Source of the DNA: Eudorina sp. 2006-703-Eu-15
Lineage: Eukaryota > Chlorophyta > Chlorophyceae > Chlamydomonadales > Volvocaceae
Reading direction: 5' to 3'
Length of the DNA stretch: 64,000 nucleotides
Assembly (NCBI GenBank): GCA_003117195.1
Contig: BDSI01000098.1
Span: 412,880-476,879, forward strand
The notes under the pieces are model-generated. The model had not been told where the DNA came from. It saw nothing but the letters and a program-made list of their open reading frames with translations, and ran no database searches. Of the stretch, positions 20,883 through 31,920 are shown in pieces (positions within the stretch are counted from its first letter, which is position 1; each line of letters starts with the position of its first letter). A program made the translations under genes and the position numbers.

Positions 20883-22761
20883 GAGCTTGTCAGGACGCTA
20901 TTTAAATGCAGGCAGGCCTACTTTACATCTTTTTACCACAGTTATATGTAGTGATACCTTTGTAGTAATTTCTCCTAAACGAAATCTATCGATCCAACTC
21001 AGGAAAGCTGCTGGCCTGGCAGTTTCGCGAAAAACGAGTAGAGTCTGACGTATCCAACACGCCATTCTAAATAAGCCAATTGAAGGAATAAAGGATGCAA
21101 CGACAACATCGACGACACATTGTTAAACGCCACATTGGTCCACCTGCTGCCTGTTGTGAGATGGATCCAAGGTCTACTTAAGTATTCTGTGGCAGATGAG
21201 GGTGTACCATGACATACAACTGTGTGTGTGGTTCAGATAGAGCAGGCGTTGGATGGATGGATGGTGCACGGGCTGAATGTGTTGGAGATCACGATGCTAC
21301 CTCACAGGATAGCGTCTTGTGTGCTATGGCTCCACACACCTATCTATATATCGAACACGTAACAATCGATGCATGGTGCGTGTGTAGTGTGTGTGCTGTA
21401 CACGCTGGCTGGCAGCGAGCAAGCACGTCATGCAGTGTAAATGTAAAACTCGCTCCGTATGTATCTATCTTGACTGTTTGCCTATCTTTGACTCCATCAC
21501 TCGTTGCTGCACGTATGTTGACCATCCAGCACCGACCGGTCGTTCATTCACACGTCTGCAACTCTTGCTTGCTGAGAAAACAAGACCGAATGTACGGACA
21601 AGTCAAACCAAAGTATCAGCAGCATCTAGTACATATGGAAGCGCATTTATTGGTACAATACGGAGATATCTACCAAGCCAGCTTGGAAAGCAGTCCTAGG
21701 TACGCCTGGCTCACTATTACAACAGGTGACAGCTTCCTACAGGCTGGCACCTGACAGTAACAGCCGTTAACATTCAAACCATTTCCTATCTGTGCTTAAT
21801 GTTGACAGCATGTTGTAGTCAAAGTATGTCATCCACTAGCCGGCTGTTGACTGTGTCTTACATTCACAGCTGATCATACCTACCCTACCAGTCAACACGC
21901 TGTGACACCCAAGGCATGCCGCCCGTGCCCTAGATGTCAACAGCCTGTCACAGGCTGTAACATAAACCATGAGACCCCTACATCCGAACAGTGACAGGCT
22001 CCTGACAGGCTCTGACAGGTTTCTGACAGCCTGTTATGACACTGTCACAGCCGTCGGAGACTTCCGATATCTGGCCATATTGTCAGGTCCGCCATACATG
22101 TTAGCGCCTGTCAGACCCCCTATGAGTTGGTAGGGTGCTCGGACACTCTGCTGGTTAAATCCAGCCTCCTTGCAATGCCACACCTCCGAAATCAAACACA
22201 TCTCATGGGCTAAAAGGATTTTATCCGTCATTTGCCCCTGTCATGGCTGTGCTCAAGCCAGACATTGCTGCCCGGATGCCGCATTGGCTGTACAAGGAAG
22301 GATGCTTGTGCATACTTGGTTAATTCAACCAAGCACTGCTAGCAAACATCCGTCCCTGGCTGTTCTAAGCTGGCTGCGGACCAAAAAGCTAGATCCCACC
22401 GACTTTCCAGCACCCATCATTCCACGCACCTACCTGCTGGAATGACTAATGCTGGCACAGTTGCTTTGTTCCTTTTTGGACATACAACTGCACTGGTGTT
22501 GATCTGTGTCCTATGGAAACATAAGACACTTGGCTGGTCTGCTTCTGATTTACTTGCTGGTTGGTATCATGTTGTGTTTGGCAGACCCACGGGTCCGGCT
22601 CTATTGCTACCCTGGCTCTCCCACTCACTCCCAGCAGGAATGCCAGCTTATCAGTGGCCTTTACACATATGTGTATGACCACAGTGTCATCTGCTTCACT
22701 ATACACAGACCTCTGCCGGACTGCTTTGTCTGCATCCTATGCACTCTGTGCACCAGACCGC

Positions 22762-23424
22762 ATGGTTGATCCGGCGATCTTTGGAAGGTTGCAGACACAC
22801 CTTGGCGTCTCTTTCCCATTAGATGCCGCGTGTAACCCGACTGGTACGAATGCTCTGTGTCCCCGTCACACAACTCCCAACACGTTCCTCTCAGAGAACG
22901 TCGCTGGTGAAGCCCTCTGGTGCTGCACGTCTCCACAAACAGTGAGAGCGTTCCAGCAGCACTATTCGCGTTCAAAGCGGCAGGACCCACATCACACGTG
23001 CGCTCTGTTCGTGGTCCCTCGGTTCCCGCACTTGACGCGATACTTCCAGCAACTGCGATATCAGCTTGTGGAAGAGCTACCATCGGGCACTCAGCTCCTT
23101 GTGTCCGCAAATGGAAAAGCAAAGGGTGGGCGGTTGCCAATGCCACCATTGCCTTATCATGACAACCTCCATGAACAGCCACGAAAACAGTATGCCCGGA
23201 TTATTCCCGCGCGCTGGTACAAGACAAGCAGTCGTGGAGCATATTATAACGGCCGTGACGAGATGTCGCAGGCCTTCGGTTGCAGCAGATCTGAATCGTA
23301 CACAGGCACATACACCCACGGGTTCCCCGCATATCCCTTACTGATACTTCTCATAATATTCCTACAGTTGCGCTTAAATGATGCTAATATCAATGATACA
23401 AAACATAATACAACAGCAAAATAA
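22762..23424 (+). pseudogene. Dam-like N6-adenine methylase domain fragment (retroelement type), degenerate
   Basis: The frame opens MVDPAIFGRLQTHLGVSFPL, then DAACNPTGTNALCP, FLSENVAGEALWCCTSP, FQQHY, and a predicted strand ALFVVPRFPHLTRYFQQLR. This is the order expected for the Dam-type methylase module that occurs in some DIRS and other retroelements (F/L-DAA...NA.CP...W..WCNPPY...F..H). The catalytic (D/N)PP(Y/F) motif is replaced by CTSP, so the fold may be present but the active site is lost. The frame runs on to 23424 through unrelated residues. No reverse transcriptase lies next to it, so it is a stray fragment. Moderate confidence in the domain, low in any function. Confidence 0.45.
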
Positions 23425-23545
23425 TCAAAAATAACATAAATAATATAATGTATAACTAATATAAATAATAATAATAATGTTCGAGTGGTTGCTAGTAAAG
23501 CTCAGTTGTCAGCAACTAGAAGTGGTAGTAGTAGTAGTAATGTTC
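23425..23545. repeat. AT-rich (TAA)n/(AGT)n microsatellites
   Basis: Runs of AATAAT/ATAATAATAATAAT to 23478, then AGTAGTAGTAGTAGT near 23525, in a locally very AT-rich patch. Confidence 0.85.
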
Positions 23546-23944
23546 CATTACATCTTCACAGGGCAGTGCGCGGCAGGGTAAAGGTGGGCAGACCGAGGGA
23601 GTGCCGCCAAGGGAACCCCAGCATGAACGAGCGTCGGTGCAGCAGTCAGTTCTGGGTACATCTACTTACTTCTGCCAGCAGCGAGCCAATTAAGTTCCCT
23701 CCCTCTGCTGCTTGCACGCTCCCCTGCACACCAAACACTCCCTGTCCACCGCACGGTGCAGGCGTGCACGTTTGCGTAGTCATTCATCATCATGTATGTC
23801 CCGACCCCGGGAGGGTCCCGGCTGGACAGGATCTATGTCTCGAGCGCGATACGCCCGTTCGTTGCAGCGGCGGCCATGAGTAGTGGGCAAACACCGTCCG
23901 GTTGGATCATCGGATGGTTACCGTGACCTTGCTCTCGAAGACCG

Positions 23945-24445
23945 GCCTCGTACGACCAGGATGAGGACGAGTTGAACGAGTACGCTAGGCGAAGCCCGTC
24001 CGACGGCAGCGGCGGCGGGGCGCGAGGTGGCGGCGGCGGGGCGCGATGTGGCGGCGGCGGGGTGCGAGGTGGCGGCGGCAGGGCACGCGGTGGCGGCGGC
24101 GGGGCACGCGGTGGCGGCGGCGGAGCAAGCGATGGCGGCGTTGGGGCAAGCGATGGCGGCGGCGGGGCAAGCGGTGGCCGCGGCGGGGCAAGCGATGGCG
24201 GCGGCGGGGCAAGCGGTGGCCGCGGCGGCGCGCGCATTGGCGGCGGCGGGGCAGGAGTGGGGAGGGCGGCCGTTACGGGGGGAGGGGCGTACGGTAGCGC
24301 TGATGGGGAACCCTCCGGCGAGAAGGGGAAGACCATAGAAGAGATGCGGGCTGAGATACAGGCCGTGGCAAAGGCCGGCGGGGGCACGGGGGAAAACGTC
24401 AGTTTCCCCCACAAGCGGTTCAGAACGGGAAAGAGCCGGGCATGA
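23945..24445 (+). CDS. Gly-rich hypothetical protein (uncertain)
   Basis: The plus frame reads YDQDEDELNEYARRSPSDGS, then a low-complexity GGGARGGGGGA/ASDGGGGASGGRGG region built on an 18-bp-type repeat, and ends with an ordinary-looking segment KTIEEMRAEIQAVAKAGG...SFPHKRFRTGKSRA and a stop at 24443-24445. An in-frame ATG at 23876 (MSSGQTPSGW) is cut off by TGA before the body. The opposite strand is also open and Pro-rich. The non-repetitive ends favour the plus strand. It may be an ORF of a transposable element. Confidence 0.3.
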   Translation, partial: ASYDQDEDELNEYARRSPSDGSGGGARGGGGGARCGGGGVRGGGGRARGGGGGARGGGGGASDGGVGASDGGGGASGGRGGASDGGGGASGGRGGARIGGGGAGVGRAAVTGGGAYGSADGEPSGEKGKTIEEMRAEIQAVAKAGGGTGENVSFPHKRFRTGKSRA

Positions 24446-24955
24446 CCGGGCACAGTCATTGAGTGCACTGTGCGAGTCATAACGTGCAAGTACGAGTCAT
24501 GGGCAGCCGGTCGGGCATGACCGGGCAGAGTCATTGAGTGCACTGTAACGGTCATGTGGAGGGTCATGACGCCAGTCATGGACATTTTATGACTGCGACT
24601 TATGACTCCTGGCCTGCGGGGTATGACTAGAAACCTGTGATCTATGACTGGCGGGAGCCCCAATGACCCATTCTAGTCATTTTGGGATCCAGTCATGATC
24701 GGTCATGAACGGGGCTATGAACGGGGCCATGAACGGGCCTATGACTGCCGCCAGTCATGAAGCCCCCGTCCATGAACGGGCCTATGACTGCCGCCAGTCA
24801 TGAAGCCCCCGTCCATGAACGGGCCTATGACTGCCGCCAGTCATGGCCGCACTTCCTCATGAACGGGCCTATGACTGGAGGGCATGCCATGACTGGGATC
24901 ATGACTGGGATCATGACTGGGCCCATGACTGGGCCCATGACTGGCGGTTCTGTGT
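24440..24955. repeat. CATGACTG/CAGTCATG cluster with tandem sub-repeats
   Basis: About 0.5 kb packed with ATGACTG, CAGTCAT and GTCATGAC in both orientations. It includes three 42-bp-type units (…GGGCCTATGACTGCCGCC…) at about 24736-24850 and five 15-bp units CATGACTGGGATCATG/CATGACTGGGCC at about 24888-24945. Confidence 0.9.
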
Positions 24956-25087
24956 AACTGTCTCCCGTAACTGTCTCTCGTGGCTGGGGCTGACTGGTCA
25001 ACGGAGCGACTCTGGTGTCTGAGACGGATTGAGCGGGACTGGAGACCGCTGCCAAGGGCCCTTACACAGCGAAGAGCAACAGCCAAG

Positions 25088-25488
25088 CAGGGTGGCTATC
25101 TTATTTTTGGGAGTATCTACGGCCAGAGATACACCTGGCTTCGAAACGCTGAAAGTATCTGTCTATGGGGAGATATTTCCAACTGGAAACGGCCCGAAGT
25201 ATCTACAGAGGGCATCGGACAGGGCGCAACATTGATGGAAAACTTCCACGAACCGAACCCATAAGTGCATCACCTAGCCATAGATGACTGCAGACGGCGA
25301 GAACCGACCCCGGGTGGGAGATATCGGGGACCCCATCACTCGTCCGAGTATATGTCAACGGGAAGATATCATGTCCCACACGAGGGGTCAAAGTATCTTA
25401 AACTCCATGTTTTGGCAGGCCAAAAGTATCTAAAATTTCAGAAGTTTTTCGGCGGAATAGATATTTATATCTTAAGATAGCCACCCTG
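25088..25488. mobile_element. hAT-type MITE, family 2 (401 bp)
   Basis: Terminal inverted repeats CAGGGTGGCTATCTTA / TAAGATAGCCACCCTG with a perfect 8-bp duplication CAGCCAAG (25080-25087 and 25489-25496). The inner part of the TIR (GGCTATCTT) resembles family 1 (TGCTATCTT). The interior is studded with GTATCT/AGATAT motifs. Confidence 0.93.
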
Positions 25489-25525
25489 CAGCCAAGCCTA
25501 CCACTGGCCGCGCGGCCTAACCCCG

Positions 25526-28500
25526 ATGCGACGGGGTCCGCGCGACCGAAACACACGCGGCGCACCACCCTGGCGACCCAACGCAACGCACCACGACGGG
25601 CGTCGACGCCCGACAGCACCCAGCAGCCACAAAACTGCACAAGAACCGCGTGCGAACCGGGGGCCCAACCCGATGCGGGTGGCCCCCGAACGCCGGACAC
25701 AACAACCCCCGACCAACCCGAAACGACATATGCACCCCCCTGCAAACCCCCCGCCCTTCAATACGTCACGGGTGTGGCCGCCAACTCCCGTCGCTTCCGA
25801 CGCGTTGCCGCTCAAGTTGAAATGGTCTGGGTCCAGCGCCTGCGCACCCTACGTACTGCTGGCCAGCCCGGCCTCAACGTTGCCTTCGAAGCGCACACCG
25901 TCGCCGCCGACCTCCCCAACGTCCCCTTCGGCGCCGGTGCCCTCCCGCCTGCCGCCGGCGAACATCGCAAGCGCTGGTATGCATGCCGCGACATCCGGCG
26001 CCGCCTCCTACACCTACGAGACCTCTGGCAGGCCCATGGCCCCCTTCCCACCTCCACCTTCCACGCCTACCACATCCGCACCCTCCATCTCCTCCACGCC
26101 TACGCCACCCACTTCCCCGCCGCCCATTTCAGCCTACAACCGGAGTTCCTGGCCGCCCTCATCGTCCCCCTCGCCACCGCCATCGACGCCCGCACGCGCC
26201 GCGCCGGGCCCCCTGACCTCTCCGCCAAGCTGTGGTTGCCCAACGCGCTGCGCCAGCTCCTCCCCGTCACCGCCGTCCACGCGGCCCTGCAAGACCCTGC
26301 CGTTGGCTCCGCCCTCCCCTCGGCACCCCCGCCCCGCCCTCCACTGGACCGCCGGCGTCCCGCTGCACCGCCTCTTCTGCAACTACGCCCATATGGCCCG
26401 CAATCTCACCCACGCCGATTATGCCCGCCTCGTCGACCCCGCTCGCCCCTGCGCCTGCCACCGCTTCCCCGCCCTCTGTCCCCCCGGCATCCCCCACGTC
26501 ATGTCCACCGTCCCCTACACCGCCCTACCACCTGCTCTGGCGCCGTTCTGGGACAAAGGCGCCCGCTACCGACCCCACCAGCCCGTCCCCGCCCGGGCCG
26601 CCCTCCTCGCTGACGTACGTGTCCACGCCCACACCTACGCCACTCGCCTGGCCGCCCGCTCCGGGCTGTCCGGCGCCGCCTACCCCGCGTGGGTCGACGC
26701 CTTCGTCGCCGCCATCGGCCGCGCCATTGATGCCCACGCCGGCACGTACCGCTTCGACTGGCCCGTCCTATCTGCTTCCGACCTCACCGCCCTCCGCCGC
26801 GCCGCCCGCGGCTTCATCATCACCGTCACCGACAAAAGCTCCGCTACCTTTCAGCTCGTGTGCGCCAAGCTCTACGCCGAGAAATGTATGCGCGACCTGC
26901 ACCTTCACGACACCTTCGCCGTCCCGCCCTCGCCCCCCGCCCACGCCCCCGGCGCCGCCCCGCCACCTCCGCCCCCTCCCGTCGTCGCTCCCGCCCCACC
27001 TCCGTTCCCCGCCGTCGCCGCCCCGCAGCCGCCCGCCCCCCCACCCCCACCCCCTCCCCCCGTCGCTCCCGCACCACCTCCGTTGCCCGCCGTCGCCATC
27101 TCGCCGCTGCCCGCTCCCCCACCCCCACCTCCACCCCCTCCCCCCGTCGCTCCCGCACCGCCCACCCCGACGCCGCTCCCGCTGCCCCGACCGCCGCCCC
27201 CCCGTCCCCGACGCCGCCGCCGCCGGGCCCCCAGACACCGCCGAATCCCCCCGATACTACCAGCCCACCACCGCCGCCGCGATGCACGAACACTTCCAAC
27301 ACCACAACGCCCGTCTCGCACCCTGGCAGCTCTCCCTCGACGCCCACCGCCCACCCGCCTACTACGCCGGCACCCTCAAAATGCACAAGTCGCCCCCGAC
27401 CATGCGCTTCCTTGCGTGCTCCCAAGCCTGCCCCGCCACCGCGCTCAGCGACCTCGTCACCGCCGTCTTGCGCGCCGCCGTCCCCTCCTTCGATGCCCTC
27501 TGGCGCGACCGCCTTCCCGGCACGCAACCCTGGATGTGCTTCTCCTCCCGCGCCGTCACCCGCCTCGTCGACACCTTCAACGCACGGCAGTACGTCGCCC
27601 GGGGCGCCACCGGCGGCCCACCGCCTCTCGCCTTCGACTTCGAACGCCTCTACACCAACCTCCCCCACGCCCTGCTCCGCACCGCCCTGCGCGACCTCCT
27701 CGCCGCTTGCCTTGCCGCCACCCCCTACATCCGCGTCACCACCACCGACCCGCCGCCCCACCGCCCTAACGACAAGCCTCGCCACACCGTCACCTTCCAC
27801 GCCGCCTCCCCTGGCCCCCGCTGTCGGATCCGGGACCGCACCGCCACCCGCGTCTTTACCCTCACCGACTTCCAGCTCGTCCTCGACTCCCTTCTCGTCT
27901 CCACCTTCATCGCCTTCGGCCCCGCGCTGGTCCGCCAGGTCAAGGGCATCCCCATGGGTATCTCCGCCGCCCCCTTCATCGCTAACCTGTTCCTCGCCTG
28001 GTATGAATACTGCTTCCTGCTGCAACGCCACCAACCCCACGTCACCCCAGCCGAGAAAGCTATCCTCACCCGTTTCCAGTACTCCCTCCGCTATCTCGAT
28101 GACCTCCTCTCCCTGCACAACCCCTATATCGGCGCCTACCTCTCCCGCGCCACGGTTACTGGCAACCTCCACGGCATCTACCCGCCCGAGCTCTCCGTCA
28201 CCCCGCAACGCCATGACCACCTCCCCGCCGGCTCCATCCCCTTCCTGGACATCCTCCTCGTTCACAGCCCCCACGCTGGCCGCCGCCGCTACCTCACCCA
28301 ACTTTACGACAAACGCGTGCAACCCGCCTTCGCCAGCGTCCGCCTCTCCCGCTTTGTCGCCCGCGACTCCAACGTCAACGAGGCCTGCAAGCGCAACATC
28401 TTCACGGGCCAGTTCCACCGCCTTCGGCGGGTCATCTCCTGCCCCGATAATTTCTGTGCCGAAATCGCCCTCCTCATCCGCGCCCTCGTTGCCCAAGGCT

Positions 28501-28829
28501 ACCCGCGCAAGCACCTCCTCGCCCAGTTCGTCAACCTGCTGGCGGCCGTCCCCCAGACCTTCTACTTCGCGCGACGCTCCACCCACAAGGATATGCTGGC
28601 GGTCGTCCACACCCACCTGCGCAATCCCCCCGCCGCCCCGCCCGCCCCGGCCCCTGACCGCCCGCTCCTTCGCCCCCGCACCAGCGGGGCGTCGGCGGCT
28701 ATCCCCTCAACGTTCCAACGGGCGCTGCTGTGTGACGGCGTGGGTCTGTGTGACGGCGCGGGTCGGCTTCGGGCCCCTGCTGGGTTTCGCTTGCGTACGC
28801 CCTCCGGGCCGGCGTCGGGTTTCGTGTGA
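25526..28829 (+). pseudogene. Penelope-like retroelement: reverse transcriptase, frameshifted
   Basis: Reverse transcriptase in the frame ending at TGA 28827-28829: PAYYAGTLKMHKSPP (about 27356), AFDFERLYTNLPH (about 27630), VKGIPMGISAAPFIANLFL (about 27939), LRYLDDLLSLHNP with the catalytic Asp pair (about 28086), IYPPELSV and IPFLDILL (about 28180-28260), then the C-terminal helices SRFVARDSNVNEACKRNIF and LVAQGYPRKHLL. Upstream, an N-terminal region (LFCNYAHMARNLTHADYARL, CACHRFPALCPP, FIITVTDKSSATFQL) lies in a different frame to about 26940. A still earlier part lies in a third frame (about 25774-26320). A Pro-rich tract (26940-27230) separates the N-terminal region from the polymerase. 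At least two frameshifts are therefore needed, and the C-runs make sequencing error possible. No GIY-YIG endonuclease was found on either side. The family call rests on the motif order. Confidence 0.72.
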
Positions 28830-29964
28830 GAGTACCTTCCGGCGCGCGGCCTCCGGGCCGGCCCGGCCGTGTCGGCCCCCCCCCCCACCTGTAACCGTTG
28901 CGACGTCTTCGCCTCCCCGCCCCTCTCTCCTCCCCCCCCCGCGCCACCTCACCCCGCACCTCACGTACCCATCACAGCCCGCCCGACCGCCCTAGGCGCG
29001 CCACCACGCGGCACCCCACATGCAGGGGCTGCCCCGCTACGACCGGGCACGGTGGGGAGCCATATCCCGAACGTGGCCCGCCACCCGGTCGTCCGTTCCC
29101 GTGTCCCTGCCCCATGCTTACTCCCCCTGTCGTACATGCCGTACATGTCGTACCGCCTCCCGTCCCCGTCCCATATCCCACTTCCCCTCGTCCGCCCTGT
29201 CCTCTTTCGCGCCGCGCTGCCGCCCCGCCATACTCGCATACTGCCTTCTTTCTGATGTTTGCCTTTGTCATTCTTCGCAATCGTTGCCACCCTCGCTCAC
29301 TCCGTTCCTCGGCTTCCCTCCCTGCATCGCCATGGCCCTGGACATCGCTCGCGGCGCGGCTACTCCGTCTACCACCACAGGTCGGTAACGTATCTGTCCT
29401 TTCCGGGTTGGGTTGGGTTCGCAGTTTGCTTGTTGTGGCACTGCGGCAGCGCGGCCGCGCCGCCACGCGCCCGCGCGCGGTCTCTATCTTTTCGTTTGCT
29501 CTGCAGGTACCGCACCCCGTAAGTATACTGCGTTATGCTGGGTGTGCCCGGGTTCGTTCTACGGGTTTATTTATTATTTTTTTCAATTTAACCCCCCGCC
29601 CTGAAAACCCCCCAACGCCAGCGCGCTAACAGCGCGGCGGCGGTCCCGCCCGGGAGGCGGCCTCCCGGGCCCCGAGCCTGGGGCCGAGCCAGTCAGTGCT
29701 GTGTCTGTGGCGGCTCTGTTCGGGGGGAGTGAGTCAGGAAGAGGGAGGGCGACGGGATGAAGCGGTCGGGGTGCCGACGGGGCGGCGGGCGGGAACTACA
29801 GCCAGTCGAAAAGGCGAAACGACTAGGCTGTAATGCTCTTCTGCGTGAAGGCAGAATGTCTTCACCAGGAGAGCGAATGGTAATAATACCGCCACTGCGA
29901 TCCAGTTGTACGACAGTCACACAGAACCAGCCTTAGAGGCTCCGATCGCTTCGCTCCGTCGCAT
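28830..29964. other. No gene supported; hairpin at 29648-29670
   Basis: C-rich, then mixed sequence 3' of the Penelope-like element. GCCCGGGAGG-CGG-CCTCCCGGGC (29648-29670) is a perfect 10-bp hairpin. A possible two-exon mini-ORF near 29331 was judged too weak to call. Confidence 0.5.
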
Positions 29965-31116
29965 CTAAGCCAGTAACACCCTCCATGACTGGTTTTTTCC
30001 ACGAGTGGTTGGTACCCCCTCGCTCAGGTCAGTCTTGGTTGCCCATGAGCACACTATAAAGTCGTTGTGCGTCGGGCACCCTCTGGGCGAGTCCCCGAAG
30101 GGTGGGAAGCCCCAGGAGGATGGCTGTAACGCCGGGTTACAGTACAAGTCCCTACAATTGACCCTGGCATAGGTTACAATGGCACAGTGCTCGACAGTCA
30201 GGGGTTCCTGTTGTGGCACCCATTCGATTGGGTCCGTGTCCGTGAGTGGGATCACCGGCTTGCCCGCAGGTAGGGGTTTTGGAGCTCGCGCGCGGGCTTC
30301 CTATGCTTTCCGTCCGGGTTCCGACTTCTTCCTGGGCGTGATGGTCGCGCATGCCCTATACTCGGTGAGGTACCAGAGGGTTCTGTATCTTGTCTTCTTC
30401 GTTGTGCCCGGTGCCTCGGGGGGTCTGGATGGGTGTTTACTGGGTCGGGGCGCACCATCTGATTGGGGTTTTGCATCCCAGCCAGATCTCATGTACCGGG
30501 TGATGATGTAGCCGCCAGGGAGAGGGTTGGGGACGGTGCCCCGGTGTGTGAGCCCTGTGATGGTCGGGTCTCCGGGAATTCTTCTGAGATCGGCCGGCAG
30601 GGGTGCAGCGCCGCGGTAGTTTACCGGTCCTGTGTGAGTAGTGGGGTCCTCGCTGAGCGCCAGACTGAGTGCGACTTTGTGTTCCTGCCACACCCGGCGC
30701 CCACCTATGCGTTGCAGCTGTGTTGTGTCGATGAGGTGCTGCCCCGTGTTGTTATTGCGTAGGGCTCTCAGGTCGTCAAGGCCCAGCTCAAGCAGTCGTT
30801 CGAGGCATCGGAAAGGTAAGGCGTGCTCGGTTGGGGTCGTGAGCCCCTCGCCACCGTGTTTGCAAGCGCTATGGGTCGCTTGTTTTTTCATGAGCAGCGG
30901 GTCTCCCTTCTTCGGCAGTAGAACTGTCTCGGACGCGGTCCAGTAGTGCGCCGGCGGGATCTCCGCCTTGGCCCAGATGATGGTCATGAGGTGATTGAGG
31001 GCGTGCTGAAGGGCATCCGGCCGCACCTGGAGGAGTTCATTGGGTATGCCATCGGGGCCAGGTGCCTTGCTGCGCGCAAGGTGGTTGAGACATTCCCAAG
31101 TGCATGGGGTCGGCAA
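29965..31116 (-). pseudogene. L1-type LINE reverse transcriptase fragment, internally deleted
   Basis: The minus frame starts with the fingers/palm entry of a LINE reverse transcriptase: LARSKAPGPDGIPNELL, then ALNHLMTIIWAKAEIPPAHY and VLLPKKGDP. Directly after KKGDP the sequence jumps to a later part of ORF2 (PFRCLERLLELGLDDLRAL, HLIDTTQLQRIGG), so the catalytic YADD region is deleted. An in-frame TAG lies at about 30301, after which the same frame is open again (VIPLTDTDPIEWVPQQEPL) to 29965. A 54-bp TIR element sits inside this last part. The 3' end of another LINE copy abuts it at about 31140. Confidence 0.75.
30125..30178. mobile_element. 54-bp TIR mini-element (TGTAAC...GTTACA), copy 1
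   Basis: Starts TGTAAC and ends GTTACA, with the core CGGGTTACAGTACAAGTCCC and TACAATTGACCCTG. Relatives are at 59634-59723 and 59974-60029. Confidence 0.6.
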
Positions 31117-31144
31117 TCTCAGGGAGCAGGGAGACTGGCTTTAC

Positions 31145-31920
31145 CATCACCCCTGAAGCACCCAGCGCTGCACCATCTCGAGGTCTTGAAAGACCCACGC
31201 CTGGCTCGTGACACTGCCCAGCGACCGCTAGTGGAGTAACCCGCGCAAAAAGATAGAAGCACCGCAACCGCGCCAAAAGATAGAAACACCGCAACCAAAC
31301 AACAAAATACCAACGGGAGCCCGGCATCCTACCCCAACTGAGGGCAGGCCAGGTCCCCGACTTGGGCCCCGGGCAGGTGAACCCGTAGCAAAACAGATAG
31401 GGGAGGTGGCGCCCGTGCCTCAGCTCTCAGGAGCAGGCCCCGCACATACACCGCAATACTCCCCCCGATACTCTCAAGAAAGGGTGGAACGGGCCCACCG
31501 AGGTCCATCCACGTCGCGGGAGGCCCAACTGGGCAAACCCATGAAGGCGCCCCCGCCCAGAAGTCAGCGATGGCACGCCGCTCCCCTTGCTCTGCTAACT
31601 GCCGTCCCGGCGACACAGTCGGACCCTGACTGGGAGCTGTCCGCCGCAAGGCAGCCGCCATGAACCGGCGGCCAGTCTATCTGGGAACACATGCTCTAGA
31701 TAGCCCGGGGCGCCCCCCCCCCTCGGGCAGGTCCTGTGCGTGGGTTCCCCCACAATGGCGCGTTCCAACACCACGCCCCCGCCGGCGGGAGAGCGGGTGT
31801 ACGGCGATGTCCACCACCCTCGGCAGGGCGGCTACGGCTGTCACGACCCGCTTGACCTCTGGCTCTAGCCCTCGCCTCCATACCTCGGAGGCATACATCC
31901 CCTAGGGTCGTATTAACGAC
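31145..31920 (-). pseudogene. L1-type LINE 3' end, copy B, deleted
   Basis: Reads in the minus sense as LEPEVKRVVTAVAALPRVV (as at 7.7 kb), then jumps, by deletion of about 1 kb relative to the copy at 6-8 kb, to AIADFW and the shared 3' UTR (ACTGAGGGCAGGCCAGGTCC, CAGCGACCGCTAGTGGAGTA in plus orientation). A stop separates the two coding blocks. Confidence 0.75.

Larger units (their letters stand above)
19628..22135. mobile_element. Non-autonomous TIR transposon, 2.5 kb, TGC target duplication
   Basis: A perfect 30-bp terminal inverted repeat beginning CCCTACCAACTCATAGGGGG, with TGC on both sides (19625-19627 and 22136-22138). Both ends are loaded with CTGACAG/CTGTCA copies in both orientations (19650-19830 and 21710-22060), as in the subterminal repeats of CACTA/EnSpm-like elements. 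A 3-bp duplication fits CACTA or Harbinger; the ends do not read CACTA. No transposase is seen. A LINE 3'-UTR remnant (20215-20525) and a perfect hairpin (20850-20882) are nested inside. Confidence 0.75.

Noticed and set aside
23833..24663. 276-codon minus-strand Pro-rich ORF resembling a hydroxyproline-rich wall protein
   Set aside because: The repeat of an 18-bp GGCGGCGGGGCAAGCGATGG-type unit gives Pro-rich or Gly-rich readings on either strand; the non-repetitive ends look more protein-like on the plus strand.
26844..28616. 590-codon minus-strand ORF
   Set aside because: Antisense shadow of the Penelope-like reverse transcriptase in GC-rich DNA.
29331..29604. Two-exon mini-gene (MALDIARGAATPSTTT, then an intron to CTCTGCAG at 29506)
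   Set aside because: Good start context and intron borders, but the second exon is AT-rich and ends in homopolymer-like residues; no family recognised.
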